From assembly GCF_028389875.1 (NCBI RefSeq), contig NW_026907681.1, positions 2,046,001 through 2,110,000 of the forward strand: a stretch of 64,000 nucleotides of DNA. The letters run 5' to 3'. The position numbers were made by a program, and so were the translations under genes. Below the pieces are notes generated by a model. The model saw nothing but the letters and a program-made list of their open reading frames with translations, was not told the origin of the DNA and made no database searches. Each line of letters begins with the position of its first letter. Positions within the stretch are counted from its first letter, which is position 1. This document shows positions 41,166 to 53,602 of this stretch, one piece after another. The stretch is from Rhea pennata. Lineage: Eukaryota; Chordata; Aves; Rheiformes; Rheidae.

Positions 41166-41323
41166 GAAGGCTTCACAAATGATGAGTACCAGGAGCTGGC
41201 GGACCCAGCCTCTCTCACCTATGCCACACGCTCAGAGAACAGCATCTTCTTTGAAGTGGATGGGCCCTACTTGGCCATGATCCTCTCAGCGTCCAAGGAG
41301 GAAGGCAAGAAGCTGAAGAAAAG
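41166..41323 (+). CDS. POLE: POLE copy 2 exon 24, mostly deleted in copy 1
   Basis: Encodes [28 protein letters not shown] and [14 protein letters not shown]. It is complete, with acceptor GGCAG and donor GTAAGA. In copy 1 only the last 60 or so bases survive (about 8551-8612). Confidence 0.9.
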
Positions 41324-42840
41324 GTAAGAGTTCAAAGCTTGAAAAATCACCACTTCCCAAGGGAAGGGATTGAGGGTCCTTTTCCTTGACTACATTTGAG
41401 GCGTGTTAGTCCTTGCCCCGTGTTGCCAGTCCTCTGGAGCTGGCAGCATGTTTGGTTTGCTTGTTGCTGCGTACCACCGAGATCATGCTGTCTTTAAACG
41501 GCAAGTTCCCTGCATGAGATCAGTCTTTGAATCCAGCTATGCCCTGGCCTTAATTGACACATCTGACAGTAAATTTCTGAAGATAACAGTAAAACAGCAC
41601 TTCTCAAACTTTCTGATTAGTCATGGTCTCCCTTTTTGGTTCTGAGATGCGCAGGCAAACTTTGATTTTTCTTTCTATCTTTTCTCTTTAAATTCCCTAA
41701 TCTCTGTCTGTCCCTCTCTCAAGTTTACAGACCTCTAGTAATACTTTTCCCAGAGGTTTCCACTTTAATCCCCATCTAGGGGAAGGAGTGGATCTTGCCA
41801 GTGCCATCATGGCATAGAAAAGCAATTGCACTTGACTTCACTGACTTTCTCATGCAGCCTGCTTAAATACGAGCACGAGCAATCACAAGAGGACTGCCCA
41901 CAGACCTGGGTCTGGGTTCAGAAAATACTGTCACTGTCCTCCAGCACTCTCTGTTTGTACAAGACTATGTTTGTTTCTGCTTGAATGTCTCTGTTGGATG
42001 AACTCCAGCATCCATTGTGAGTGCCTTTGCATGCCAAGGGAGTCTATCGCAGAAGTCAAGAGGATGTCAAGCACTGAATGAACTCTGCTCATAGGAGTCT
42101 TTATCTCAGGGGCCCTTGATTTTTTCCTGTGATTCTTGGGATGTCAGCAAGTGCACTTATTTCTTGCTCACTCTCCAAGTGGAAAGAGCAGTAGTGTGGA
42201 GCTGGCTGGCAGGTACCGCTGCCAGCTGAGGAAGAAAAGACTACCTGGAGGAGGGGTGACAAAGCAATGTACGCTTGAGTCTCACCTCTGTTCCACTGAA
42301 GCTTCCTGTGATGGTTGTATTGAGCCATACAAATAATTGGCAGGCATGTGAAATCCAAGAAACACGACAGAAAAAAAGAGGGCAGTGTGTTGTCATAGTT
42401 GTTTCGATAGCAATGTCCAGTTTCCTCTGAGTCCATTTTGCCAGCGTCCCCTCCTGTTTTCCAAACAAAGCTTCATTCTCCTGTATAAGGCTTTTCCTAG
42501 TATTTCACTCCACTTCTCTACTCCTCTCACCCTGACTCTCACTTCTTGGCCTTTATTTGTGTGCATTTAAGAACATTTTGCCAGTTAGAATTGGCAAGTT
42601 GGGGACAGAGGCTGATGTGCTTTTGCAGCTGGGGGTGAAGTAGTTCATGATGTTGTTGTCTCTAGCTGTGTAAATATGCCTAGATCATGCTAGTCCAGAG
42701 CCCCACAGCTTGGATTAATTTACCTGGTGGCTGCCTGGTTTGGCAATACTAGAAGTACTTTGGCAGGAGGGTAGTAAGCAGCATCCTGGGAGATGTGTTC
42801 CTTGGCACAGAGCTTGTGCAAAAGCTGGTCTATATCCTAG

Positions 42841-43036
42841 GTATGCAGTCTTCAATGAAGATGGATTCTTGGCTGAACTGAAAGGGTTTGAGGTGAAGCA
42901 ATGGGGAGAGCTGCAGTTGGTGAAGATATTCCAGTCTTCTGTATTTGAGGCCTTTCTGAAAGGCACCACACTGGAGGAGGTCTCTGCCTCTGTAGCCAAG
43001 GTGGCTTATTACTGGTTGGATGTACTGTAGAGCAAG
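42841..43036 (+). CDS. POLE: POLE copy 2 exon 25 with in-frame TAG
   Basis: 66 codons with [28 protein letters not shown] and DYWLDVL-like sequence, read here as YYWLDVL. TAG at 43028-43030 replaces the conserved Tyr after WLDVL. Copy 1 has the same stop at 10317-10319 in exon 10130-10325. Splice borders are normal in both. Confidence 0.92.
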
Positions 43037-43841
43037 GTGAGTGTAGGGTTTGCAGGATATGCATCCGCTGCATGTTTGTCTTGCCAGGTTGGGGCCAGAG
43101 AAGGTCAAAGCTACCCTAACACTGTAGGGAGGATGGACTTTGTCTGAAGAGAATGGTTGGTCCGTTGTGCCTCTGATGGCTGTTTGTATGTAATTTCTGC
43201 CTCTTTGATTCTCTAGGGCTGCTCTTTAGGGTCTTTTAGCACCAGACCTGTTGTTACAGCACTTTTGTCAGCTGTTACCGCTTAATTGTGGGTAAGCGTT
43301 GTCCTCCAGTCACGTCTTTCACAGAGGTAGCGTGGTGGCCCTCTTGCACCAAGGACTTTCTCTAGAGCCACTCACTGAGACAGAGGATGGCAGAACCATT
43401 TGCCTGCAGAATGTTTTCTGAGGAGGCCAGAAGAGATTAGCTTTAAAATAACCAGCAAGAGCAGAGACAATGCCAGAAAACAGAGCCTCAAACCGGGGAG
43501 CAGGAGAGATGAAAAGCCGGAGCGACTGCTCTGCTTGGGAGTTTATTGGGAGCACTTCCCCTTTGTATTTTGCATCTGGCACTACAGAGCTGGGCCCACT
43601 AAGAGTTTGCCGTACAACATCATTTCAAAGTATTGCATTCACAGCAGGAGTTTTGATGCAGACCTCATGTCCGTGATCTCTGTTCCATAGGTCATGTTGG
43701 CAACTGGAGCAGAGATTGCTCACAAACTCCTCATAAAGACAGCCATATCAATCGGTTTAAATGTTCCATGTATATAATAGCAACGAGGTTTGATCATTAG
43801 GTTCCTGATAGTGATTTTTTTCCCCTTGTTCCTTTTTTCAG

Positions 43842-43978
43842 GCTGCCAACATGCCTGACTGAGAGCTGTTTGAGCTGATCTCAGAGAACTGTTCCATGTC
43901 TCACAAGCTAGAAGACTCCGGGGAGTGCACAGACAAAAGAAAATGAATGAGCTCTTCACTTCTGAAGACAAAAGACAG
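43842..43978 (+). pseudogene. POLE: POLE copy 2 fused exon 26/30 with internal deletion and TGA
   Basis: The exon starts as exon 26 (AANMPD, then ELFELISE and KLED) and ends as exon 30 (NELFTSE..RQ in another frame), with no intron between. Roughly 130 codons and the introns between them are gone. TGA at 43860-43862 replaces a conserved Ser. A second stop follows at the join because of the frame change. Copy 1 has the same structure at 11133-11269, so the deletion predates the duplication. Confidence 0.85.
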
Positions 43979-44077
43979 GTAATAAGAGTGAGAGAAAGGA
44001 GCTGGCTGTGCTGATGGGCCTCTCTTGCTGATACTGTGTCCTCAGCACCCAAAACTTCCTGCTGTCGTTTCTCTCAG

Positions 44078-44832
44078 GTCCTTGCTAACCAGCACCAGGG
44101 GGGAACACCGAGCTCCCAGATTGGAGACGTAGAGGATTTGGGGGCTGCTAAGCCCCTTCAGCCGTTGGTTCCAGTTGCAAATAAACGGAAGCGGGTCCGT
44201 ACGGCAGAGGAAAGCCAGCAGATGTCCCAGTATCTGGAACTGTCGCAGTCCTGGCGAGAGATCCTGGACCCACCTGCTGCCATGGGCACTACTAAGGTAA
44301 GTGAAGTAGACTGGGCAGGAGGAATCCAGGAAACATCCTGGGAGTATGATCATCTGCCTAGCTAGCTAGGGAACAGGGCGTAGCAAGCTGTATGTTTATT
44401 GAAACCGTCTGCGCTTCTATGACTGAAAACTACAAAGGGAAATGTTACCGGGAGAGTCCCACTAGCAGAGAAAGTCAGGCCAATGGCAACTTCACAGCTA
44501 TGCCAGTAACATGATCAGGATCTGAAGGTGGAAGGGCTCGGCTTTATGGTGCTTGATCCTCATGTGTAGGAGATGCGTGCTAATTTCTGTGGTTCCTGTT
44601 CATGTACTCTCTCTCTGATTAGGAAGAACAACTGGTCTGGCTGTGCTAGCACAAGAAGAAATGGGAGCTGCAGGCTCGGCAGCACCAGGAGCATCGGAAG
44701 AAGCGGCGCCTGGAGGATGGTGGAGTGATGACAGGCGGAGGCATAATCCGTGATACCCTCTCCAAAGGACTGAGCAGCTACGTGTACAGGACGGCACGCG
44801 GCATCCTGGACTTGCCCTGGCAGATTGTGCAG
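44078..44832 (+). CDS. POLE: POLE copy 2 exons 31-32, TAG in exon 32
   Basis: Exon 31 (44078-44296, 73 codons, open) contains KRKRVRT and WREILDPP. Exon 32 (44623-44832) contains QLVWL, then TAG at 44647-44649 where an aromatic residue is expected before HKKKWELQARQ, and later RTARGILDLPWQIVQ. Copy 1 is the same (11369-11587, and 11914-12123 with the stop at 11938). Confidence 0.9.
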
Positions 44833-45769
44833 GTACCAGGCAGCAAGGCAGGCCCACTCTTAACCCCTCACAGAGGCCAGTTCAGTGCCCTGTGCCTCAT
44901 GTTTGCAATACCTGTAGTCAAACCTTGAACTTCAGGGACAGCTAACCTCAATCCTACTTTAGTTTTACCTCCTTGAAGGTCATGTGGGACTGCATAGCCT
45001 CAGGCTCAGAGAAGCTTTGTAAGGAAATGAGGTCCTCAAATGATCGTGCTTGATTGCAAATCTGGGACTTCTATGTAGAGCCTGTGTGGGGCAAGCTCAG
45101 CTGAGGAGCTGGGCAAGTGTGCCTTGAATCCTAGATTTAGTCAATGCGAGCATGAAGAAGTTGATGGTACAATCCAAGCATTTTCTTAATTTCTTGTTAT
45201 GCTTGGTTGCCTCTGCTATCTGAGACCCAGCCTCTTGTTGTGACACTTCTCATCTTCCAGAAAAGTCTTGTTTGGTTTAAGGTCACATGCAGCCTTTGAC
45301 TCTGTGTGTAACCATGAGCTGGAGATGGGACACCTAATCCAGCATGTCCAAATGCTTTGGCTAAAGTCAGACAATGGCATGAATTTGTTAGCTAATGCTA
45401 GCCCAAAGCTAAGAGATGTGTTTGAGCCTTTGCCAGGTGTCCTCTTCCCTTCAGAAGCACAATGCAACGTGCTGCCTGCAGATCAGTCAGAGCTGTCTTC
45501 ATTCATGCTCTGACGTTTCCTCTGGCAGAACAATTTTTTTCACTGTACATGTAGGACAATAGCAGGACGTGGAGATGCCAGAGCTGAGAGCAATGAATCT
45601 TTGGGTCCACTGCTGTCTTTGTGGTCACCAATTGCTCCTTATTTGGAGAACAAAGTCAGAGGTAGTAGAGCCTTTGAAGATTCCAGAAGTACTCCATGGC
45701 GTGTATGTAAGAGCTAAGAATGGGTTGCATCTCTCCAGCAAAGCTAACTTAAATCACCCTGTCCTGCAG

Positions 45770-47932
45770 ATTGCTGAGAGCAGCCAGGCTGGCTTGTTGA
45801 GGCTGTGGGCAGTGATCGGAAGCGACCTGCACTGTATCAGACTGAGCATCCCAAGAGTGTTCTATGTCAATCAGCGCGTTGCAAAACCAGAGGAGGGAGC
45901 TGTCTACAGGAAGGTGGGGGTCATGTTTTTGACCCTGCTGCTTCTACAAGGGAAAACAGCTGGTTGAATTCATGTAAGTTGCTCTAGCCACTGCGGGCAG
46001 ATACTACGGGCAGTTTGCCTCACAAGACCTCCCTGTCCAGCCCTGCTAATGCGCCTTAATGCAGTCCCTTTTGCCTGCTGCTAATCTCAGCCTGACCAGA
46101 AAGCAGGTTGACAGTTACTGCAATGTGGACAAAGCATAAATCCCGCTAACTGCCTTAGGAATGACCAGCACCAGCAGCTAGATTGCTTCCTGAGTCAGCA
46201 TGTTTCTGGAAACATAAGGCTGGCTCAAACTACAACTCCTTGCTGCCCTTTAAGGTTCCCCTGCTGTTGGGAGGAGCACGGCCTGAAGCAAGGTGCCCTG
46301 CTGAGTGTGTCTGTTTTCCTGGCAGGTGAACTGGATCTTGCCCCGCTCAAACTTGGTTTACAATCTCTACGACTACTCAGTCCCTGAAGACATGTACCAA
46401 GAGCACATCAATGAAATCAATGCAGACCTGTCTGCTCCAGACGCTGAGGGAGTGTATGAGACTCAGGTAACCCTTCCAGGTGCTCGTTTTCCTTCTTCAT
46501 CCTTTAAGGAGTGCTGAGTGGTAGCTGACTGGTCTGTGTACCAATGGCACAGGTAGAGGCATGGGAGCTCAAATGAAACAAGTTAGTAAGACGCTAAAAC
46601 GAAAGACCCTCTCGAGTAGCTTTCTCAGAAATGTGCCCAGTTTTATATGAGCAAAGATACTTGTTTGGTTTCCAACCCCTTAGGGGAAAGAGGTTTAGAT
46701 TTATTTGAAATTAGGAGACTCTGGGAAAAGATGGCACTTGAATGGGAAGAGTGAGTTTCCTCTAAACCAAACCAGAACCATCTTGCTAGCAGTTGAACTG
46801 CAAAGGTATGGGAGTTCTTTCGAGTAAAGATGAGGAAAACCCCAGCATGTGGCATGTACATAGGCCAGGGTGCAGTGATAAAACCTCTGTATTCCATAAG
46901 GAAGGATAGGATACCACTTTTTAAAGTTCAGAAAGAGCAAAGAAGAACCTAAACTGTATTCAGTAGTAGACATACGAAAGCAGTGAGACCAAGATTAAAT
47001 GTACTAGCGCTTCTAATGCTGTAAGTCTGAAATGAAGATGGGCAGCTGGGATGCCTGCTTTTAATGAAGATATTGATTCATTAAGCAGTTCAAAACTTGG
47101 TGGCTTGAGAATTATCTCAGTGTCCCTGTCACTACAGGTGCCGTTACTATTCCGAGCCCTGATCCAGCTGGGTTGCGTGTGCATGGTCAGCAGGCAGCTT
47201 GTCAGACACCTCACAGGGCGAGAGGCTGACACTTTTGACACTGAACACCTGGAAATGTGCTCTCTGGCTCAGTTTACTTAGCTGGAGCCAGGTAAGGCAC
47301 CCTAGGAGAAGGCTTGTCTGTGTACCCAGGACCAAATAGCTTGAAGATACTATTGATGCAGCATGTTTGCTCTGTGTCTCTAGGAAGTATTTGCCACATC
47401 TACCTCTACCAGAGCTCCCAGGGCAACAAAGCTCTCTTTGGCCTTTTCATCCCCTCTCAGCGCAAAGCTGCAGTGTTTGTGCTGGACACGGTAAGAGTAG
47501 GGCTTAAAGGCTTGGGAGGGAACGCAAGGGGATCAGGCAGCGGTTTGGAGCTGAGCGGTTTCTTTGCACAGACTCAGATGTCTACTGCTGTGCAGCAGGG
47601 ATTCTCGTATTTTGAAGTGTACCAAGCAGGTCTGTTCCTCAACTGTCACGTGAAGCATTGTGATGTGTAGAGGAAAGAGCTTCCTTGAAATTTGCAGCCT
47701 GGAGCCTGTCTCTTTTGAACCCTGTTCCCTCTGATCACGTTTGCATTTGGTACAGGTACGCAGCAACCAGATGCCAAACCTCACCAACATGTACTCATCG
47801 GAGCGCAGTGCTGTGCTGGAAAAAGTGGGCGAAGAACTACTGCTTCCAGACAAGCACACCTTTGAAGTGCGTGCTGAGACCGACCTCAAGACAGTCTACA
47901 GAGCCATTCAGCGGCTCCTGCAGGGCTGCAAG
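45770..47932 (+). CDS. POLE: POLE copy 2 exons 33-37, TAG in exon 35
   Basis: Exons 45770-45913, 46326-46466, 47138-47291, 47384-47490 and 47756-47932. They encode [63 protein letters not shown] and [13 protein letters not shown] of the inactivated polymerase-like C-terminal half. TAG at 47279-47281 replaces a conserved Tyr after SLAQFT. The stop is shared with copy 1 (14569). Exon borders are normal. Confidence 0.9.
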
Positions 47933-48380
47933 GTATGAGCTGAGGGCATGAGGAAGGTCCCCATTGAGACCTTGTCAGCGCAGGTACCTGGGAGGAGGAA
48001 AACATTGCATGGAAGGCATTGGTCCAGCAGTTCAAGCAGCCTCTAAGCATAGCTCTCTGCACACAGCTAGTGCTCCAAAGTTGAAGGGTAAAAATGGATG
48101 TTGCCTGCGGGCTCTGGCTTGCCTGGGGTGAGCTTACATAGCGCAATGCAAGCAGTGAGGCTAGATCATACCCCCAAACCCCAGCTCTCAATTGTGGAGC
48201 TGGTTATTCAGTGGGAGGTGCTTCAAGAGACTCTGAGTACACTGTCTCTACTGTGTGGAGGACCAGGGACCACTGCAGGAATGGGGCATGTGAGCACTCA
48301 TTCACACAGCTGGTTTCCTGCTGAGCAGAGGTGCCGGCTGAAGGGATGTACCAGGGCATGTCCTCTCCTCCTTTGTGTAG

Positions 48381-49034
48381 GATGAGCGCCGGGGCCCCAC
48401 ACTTCTTGCTGTGCAGTCTAACTGGGACCTGAAACGACTGGCAAGTGGGATTCCCATCATCGAGGAGTTTCCTTTGGTCCCTGTCTGAGTAACAGATGCC
48501 GTCAGCTATTCAGTCCTGGACTGGCAGCGCCGTGCAGCCTGCCGCGTGATCCGCCACTGCCTCAACTTGGACACGTGCCTATCCCAGGCTTTTGAGGAGG
48601 GCAGGTGCCTGAGGTGGCCACATTCCCCTAAAGAGGTTACTTTGTTCGTGCTTGGGTGGGAAAGGGAGACTGCGGGAGCCTGAGGCCAAGATGAGGCCAG
48701 ATGCTTTCACCTTCTGTGCTTTTGCCCTTGTTGGGACAAGCAAATATGATGCTGGCACAGTTCTTCTGTTGATGTGTTTACGCCGATGACTGTACCTCTT
48801 TCCTTTCCTCAGATATTACCACATCCCCATTGGGAATCTCCCTGATGATATGTCTACCTTTTGGTTCTGACCTGTTTTTCTCCCGCCACCTCCGTCGCCA
48901 CAACCATTTGCTGTGGCTCTCACCGACGGCCCGCCCAGAGCTGGGGGGTAAAGAGGCTGATGATAACCGTTTAGTTATGGAGTTTGACAAGAGAGCCTCA
49001 GTGGAGATAAGCAACCCTGGCTGCTACTCCACAG
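48381..49034 (+). CDS. POLE: POLE copy 2 exons 38-39, TGA and frameshift
   Basis: Exon 38 (48381-48604) encodes [14 protein letters not shown] and [16 protein letters not shown] at 48486-48488 replaces a Cys after FPLVPV. Exon 39 (48813-49034) encodes [16 protein letters not shown] and then has one extra T in a T-run near 48,859, giving TGA at 48868-48870. The rest ([23 protein letters not shown]) reads in the shifted frame. These exons are absent from copy 1. Confidence 0.85.
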
Positions 49035-49796
49035 GTAGGATAGCACTGAGTGGGAGCAGAGCTAAGTGCTCTTCCATGAGCTCAGGAGAAGGATGGCTGC
49101 AGTGGCAGAAGAGTATCTGAGCCGTTCTGCAGTTGCTGACAGCTTCAGAAGTTGAGCAATGATGATCTGGACAGGATATATGCAATTGGCATCTCCTGGG
49201 GATAGAAGGTCCTGTATGCAATAGAAGAAAATGCATGTAGGCATTTAAATACAGATTATTTCCTAGTTTGTGGCCTCTCATAGCAGCATTCAGAAGATCA
49301 CTTCTGGTGGTCGCTAGGATGAATCTTTCTGTGATGCAAAACAAGCTGACTGATAGTTCTTCTGAGCACCTCTGCTGCAGTTTCCAGAAAAAGCTGGTGG
49401 CCCCTGGAGCGGAAGTAGATCCAAGTTTTGTTGGAAGGTGCTATGCTGTTTAGCTGTGCAGTGAATGGGGCCATCCATACATAGCATCACAGCCAGAGAG
49501 GGGAGAGGTCTGGCCATGTGCCAAAAGTGTCCTTTAAAGCCTGTAATACAAGGTGTGTGGCAGTCTGGAGAGCAGCACGGTTTCCCATGCTGCTGCAGTA
49601 CCATATAGGCTTTCACCATTTCCTGATATGAATATCTTGATGTTGCACTCGGTAGATGCAGCAAGACCTGTAAAGAGCTCTTACAACTTGTGGAAAGTCC
49701 TGGCAAGTGGGTGCATTCATCATACCTGGAGAGGGGATTGTGTCCTTGCTGGTTCTCTGCCCTGCTTGCCCGTTGACAGGTTGTGTTTGTTCACAG

Positions 49797-50638
49797 TGTG
49801 CCTGGAGCCAGATATTCAGAGCTTGGCTGTAAACACAGTGTTACAGTCCCATCACATCAATGACATGGAAGAAGGTTCCAGCGTGAGTATCAGTTTTGAT
49901 GTGATCCAGCAGGCATCTCTAGAATACTATGATGTGTAGGCTCCTAAGACAGGCATCTTGACACAAGAGGCAGTTGAAGCGTGGGTATGATTCCTCTGCA
50001 GCCCTTAGTTCTGCTAATGACTGCTCTGCAGCCTTCTGTACTGAGTCCATTTGCTGAAGCATGGTTGGATGTGAGAAGTGAACTGCTCTCTTGCTAACAT
50101 CGCCTGCTCCTCATTGCCTCCCATGGAGAAGGTTATTAGCTAGGGAAGATGCCAACATTGTGTGTGACTGCAGTCTCTTGCCTCCAGCATCCACTCAAAG
50201 GAGATCTTTCACTCTCTGACTATTTCCTTCTGCCGCTGCTGGGAATTCCTGCTCTGGATGGATCCAGCAAATTACGAAGGTATCAAGGGAAGAGTGCGTT
50301 CTAGCGTCCACTCTGGGGAGGTAAGAGATGGGAAGTGCTCAGTCCTGCAGAGACAGGGGTGCAGTGGGTTGAGTTGAGCAGGGAGCTATTGGTTTGGATA
50401 TAGGGAACTGCTACGACATCACCAACCGAAAGCCTGGGCATGGCTTGTGCTCCATTCCAGCAGGACTCTAGCAAGAGTCAAGTATTGGATGAGGACAGTG
50501 AGGAAGAGGAGGACAAGGAAGAAGAGGAGGAGGATGGAGAAGCAAATGTGGAGGACTTGCTGGAGAATAGTTGGATCATCGTGCAGTTTCTCCCCCAGGC
50601 TGCCTCCTGTCAGAACTGCTTCCTCAGGATTGTGTTGG
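49797..50638 (+). CDS. POLE: POLE copy 2 exons 40, 42 and 43
   Basis: Exon 40 (49797 to about 49939) encodes [16 protein letters not shown] and [10 protein letters not shown], then diverges and hits TAG at 49937. About 100 residues normally following (rest of 40, and 41) are not found. Exon 42 (50188-50320) encodes [21 protein letters not shown]. Exon 43 (50461-50638) encodes the acidic Glu/Asp-rich linker and NVEDLLEN and [11 protein letters not shown]. Borders of 42 and 43 look normal. Confidence 0.8.
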
Positions 50639-51038
50639 GTGAGTGCAGTCTGCTGCTCGCCTGGTCCTACTTTGAATGTTACCTCTGGTGATTAGAGCTA
50701 TCCGCACCCTACTGCTGCCCAAGCCATATCCACAGCATTCCCCACAGCTTCTTGAAGCTCTCTGTGCTACTGAGAAGGTTCTGATGGTGATCCAAAGAAC
50801 CCCTTACAGTCAAAGATTGCACTGTGCTGGATGTGATGCAGAAGGAACCACCTCCATGTCTGTAAATATCATTGTTTGGGTGGTTTCAGCGCCAGTGTGA
50901 ACCCTCTCAGAGAGGGGAAGAAGGTCACTAGTTCCTGATTAGTCATTGGTGCCCCAGGAGAGTCGACAAGCACAGTCGCGCTTGTGCCACTCTCCCATCG
51001 TGGACTGCATCTGGAGCTTTTCTTACGTGTCTCTGCAG

Positions 51039-51896
51039 CCTACATTGTGGCTGTGTACCACAGCATGAAGGAGGAGCGAGGAGCTGCAGCACAATGCCCC
51101 TGGGAGCGCTCCCATCAAGAGGAGGGCCACGAGCCAGGTGTCCCAGGAGGCATTGGGAGAGACGGGAGCCATGCCTGGTGAGTACGGTTAGCCACAGTTA
51201 GCCATGGGAGAGCTGTGTGCAGCACTGCTGGGCCAGTCCTGCAGCAGGAAGAGAGCTGCCCACCTTGCTGTCCCCATATGCTTCCATATGGCTCAAGAGC
51301 TCTCTCTGCTCCTCCTCTCCAGGCATGATCACTTTCTCACAGGATTATGTGACCAACGAGCTCACGCAGAGCTTCTTCACCGTCACTCAGAAGATCCAGA
51401 AGAAGATGGCTGGTTCCCATAATGCCACTGAGCCCTCAGACATGTTCTCAGTGCTACCTGGCTCCTACTTGCCACTCAACAACCCAGCTCTAGAGTTCAT
51501 CAAATACATCTACAAGGTTAGTGGGGTGGGCTGTGCTTTCTTCTTTTTTTTTTTTCTTCTTCTTTTTTTTTTTTTTAAGAATCTGTTGCAATTCTACAAT
51601 CAGTTTGTTTTGCCCAGCTAGCACTCGCATCAGAGTGAGTCCCCGTGAGGACCGTCTTCTCTGCTGGTGGCCTTACCTAACACTGTCTCCTGTAGGTGTT
51701 GTCCCTGGATGCCAGTATAACTAACCAAGTAAACAAACTGCGCCGGGACCTGCTGCGCCTCATTGAGGTGGGTGAGTTCTCAGAAGAAGCCCAGTTTCGG
51801 GACCCTTGCTGCTCCTACATGCTCCCTGAAGTCATCTGCAGGAAGTGCAATTTTTGCAGGGACTTGGACCTGTGCAAGGACCCTGCCCTCTTGCAG
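51039..51896 (+). CDS. POLE: POLE copy 2 exons 44-46 (first C-terminal Cys motif)
   Basis: Exon 44 (51039-51177) starts [12 protein letters not shown], then shifts frame by one base near 51,075-51,090. The expected [18 protein letters not shown] reads in another frame. Exon 45 (51323-51516) encodes [18 protein letters not shown]. Exon 46 (51696-51896) encodes [20 protein letters not shown] and [13 protein letters not shown], the start of the zinc-binding Cys motif that contacts the second subunit. Confidence 0.82.
51543..51578 (+). repeat. T-rich tract in POLE intron 45
   Basis: Two long T-runs separated by CTTCTTC, close after the exon 45 donor. No other feature. Confidence 0.85.
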
Positions 51897-52301
51897 GTAC
51901 AGCCTTCCTTTCCCAGGAAATCCCCTTTGCCCTGGCTGCATGCATTAAGTCCCTCTTGGGGACACTAGCATGGTTGTGCTCTCGGCCTGTCATTCACTCA
52001 CATGTTGTCCGTCTTTCTCTCTCTCTCAGTCCTTTTGCTTTGAAGGTCTGCTTGGTTCCATGACAGCGATAAACCTCCCTTCAAGGTTATTTTCTGCTCA
52101 TCCCCTTTCCTAGCTGCCTGTGACAGTTTGAGGTGTGCTGGTGCTTTGGCTGATGCTTTATCCCCTCCCGAAATTGGTTATGGCTTCCTGGCACTCGGGG
52201 CTCTCTGAATGCTCTTGTTAGGCTGCGAGGGCTGAGGCTGCACCGTGCTTTCTCTTGGGAAGAGTCACACTTGTTTTCATCTCCCTTCTCTCTGCCCCTC
52301 G

Positions 52302-52839
52302 GATGGGTCAGTGCTGCCCAGTTGGGTATGCTCCAACTGCCAGGCCCAGTATGACTCGGATTCCATTGAAATGGCACTGGTGGAAGCGCTGCAGAAGAAG
52401 CTAATGGCCTACCTGCTGCAGGACTTGATGAGTGCTGGGCGGCCGTGCTGCGGGAGCCTGCCCTTGATGTGGCAGGCTGCAGCAGGAGGGCTGAAGCTGC
52501 TCTCTGCTCCTTGAAACCGAGCAGCCCAACCTTACTTCTCTGACTGACGTGATGCAGTGGAGATATGATGAGGAGAGTTTGGCTCGAGCGCTCCCCACTT
52601 CTTCTCAGCACATAGCTGCAGCCTTTTGCTGGCTGGCTGAGGCCTGACCCATTGACCTGATGTCAGTGGTGTCTCCCCAGAGAGCCCTGTCAAAGGACTG
52701 AGCTGCTCAGCCTTGTCTGCTATCCCAGCTAAAACTCCTTTGCCTCTAGGTGTGCAAGAAGTGTCATGGTGTGAAGGAGACACCTATGCCTGTGTACTGC
52801 AGTTGTGCTGGAGATTTTGCCCTCACCATTTCTTCCCAG
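52302..52839 (+). CDS. POLE: POLE copy 2 exons 47-48 (C-terminal Cys motifs)
   Basis: Exon 47 (52302-52427) encodes [19 protein letters not shown] and [11 protein letters not shown]. Its acceptor lacks AG (CCCCTCG just before the exon) and its donor is ATGAGT instead of GTGAGT. Exon 48 (52750-52839) encodes [10 protein letters not shown] and [13 protein letters not shown], the second Cys cluster, with normal borders. Confidence 0.82.
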
Positions 52840-53136
52840 GTATGTGTGCATCCTGCCACCAGGTCCAGCCTCCTGCCAGCAGCTCCTCTGTAATAGCCAG
52901 TGAAAAACCCAGTGATAACTTGTCCCTTTCAGCCCATCTGGCACAAGTTCATCTCTCTGTGCTTTCTGGCTGTTTATTCGTTGCTTTGTGCTCAACCCAG
53001 GCAGTCCTGCCTGACCAGCTTGCAGAACTTCTCCTGGCCTGGCCTTCTCCCCCCTGTCCCCTCCAGCTTCCATCTTCCCTGGCTCATGCATGAGGTGTGC
53101 TGGGCAGCCCTCCCTCACTGGTATCTTCCCCCTCAG

Positions 53137-53602
53137 ATCTTCATGGAGCACATCAACATCTTCCAGAGCATTGCTTGGCACTAGAGCGTGGCCTGTCTGC
53201 TGGAAACTATTGAGTGGCTGCTCCGTACAAACCACCAGCTCCAGCAGTGATGTGATGAACTTGTCCTGCTGTCTTTTTTTGTTGCTGGGTCAGCTCTGGG
53301 TACTTGCTCTCACCTCTGCTGAAGAGCATTTGTGCTCTGTGATAGATCTCGGAGAAGCCACATATCCATCTTGCACTGTGTGGGGGTGCTAAGCGGTGTT
53401 GGGGCAGTCCTGGTCACAGCCTGGTGCTGTGCTGGGGGAATTAAGAAGGTGCCTAGGGCTGGAACTGCTCTCTATGGGGGAGGGGGGACTGCATTTGCCA
53501 GAGCCCTGCAGAAGCCCAGTTTGGGATGGGAGTTTGTGCTGTAGGCAGCACCCTGTGTGCATGAATCTCTGTGGTTTTAATGTGGAGTTTTAGACAATTA
53601 AA
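53137..53602 (+). CDS. POLE: POLE copy 2 exon 49 with TAG, normal terminator and polyA signal
   Basis: Encodes FMEHINIFQSIAWH, then TAG at 53182-53184 where Tyr is expected, then LLETIEWLL and the natural stop TGA at 53248-53250. ATTAAA at 53597-53602 is a likely polyadenylation signal. Confidence 0.85.

Noticed and set aside
49313-49706. 130-codon - strand frame in POLE intron 39
   Set aside because: Intronic, no recognisable similarity, ordinary length for chance in this composition.
42841-53250. TAG at tyrosine positions as programmed readthrough or codon reassignment
   Set aside because: Frameshifts, lost exons and broken splice sites in the same gene make a decayed or misassembled copy far more likely. 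Nuclear bird genes use the standard code.
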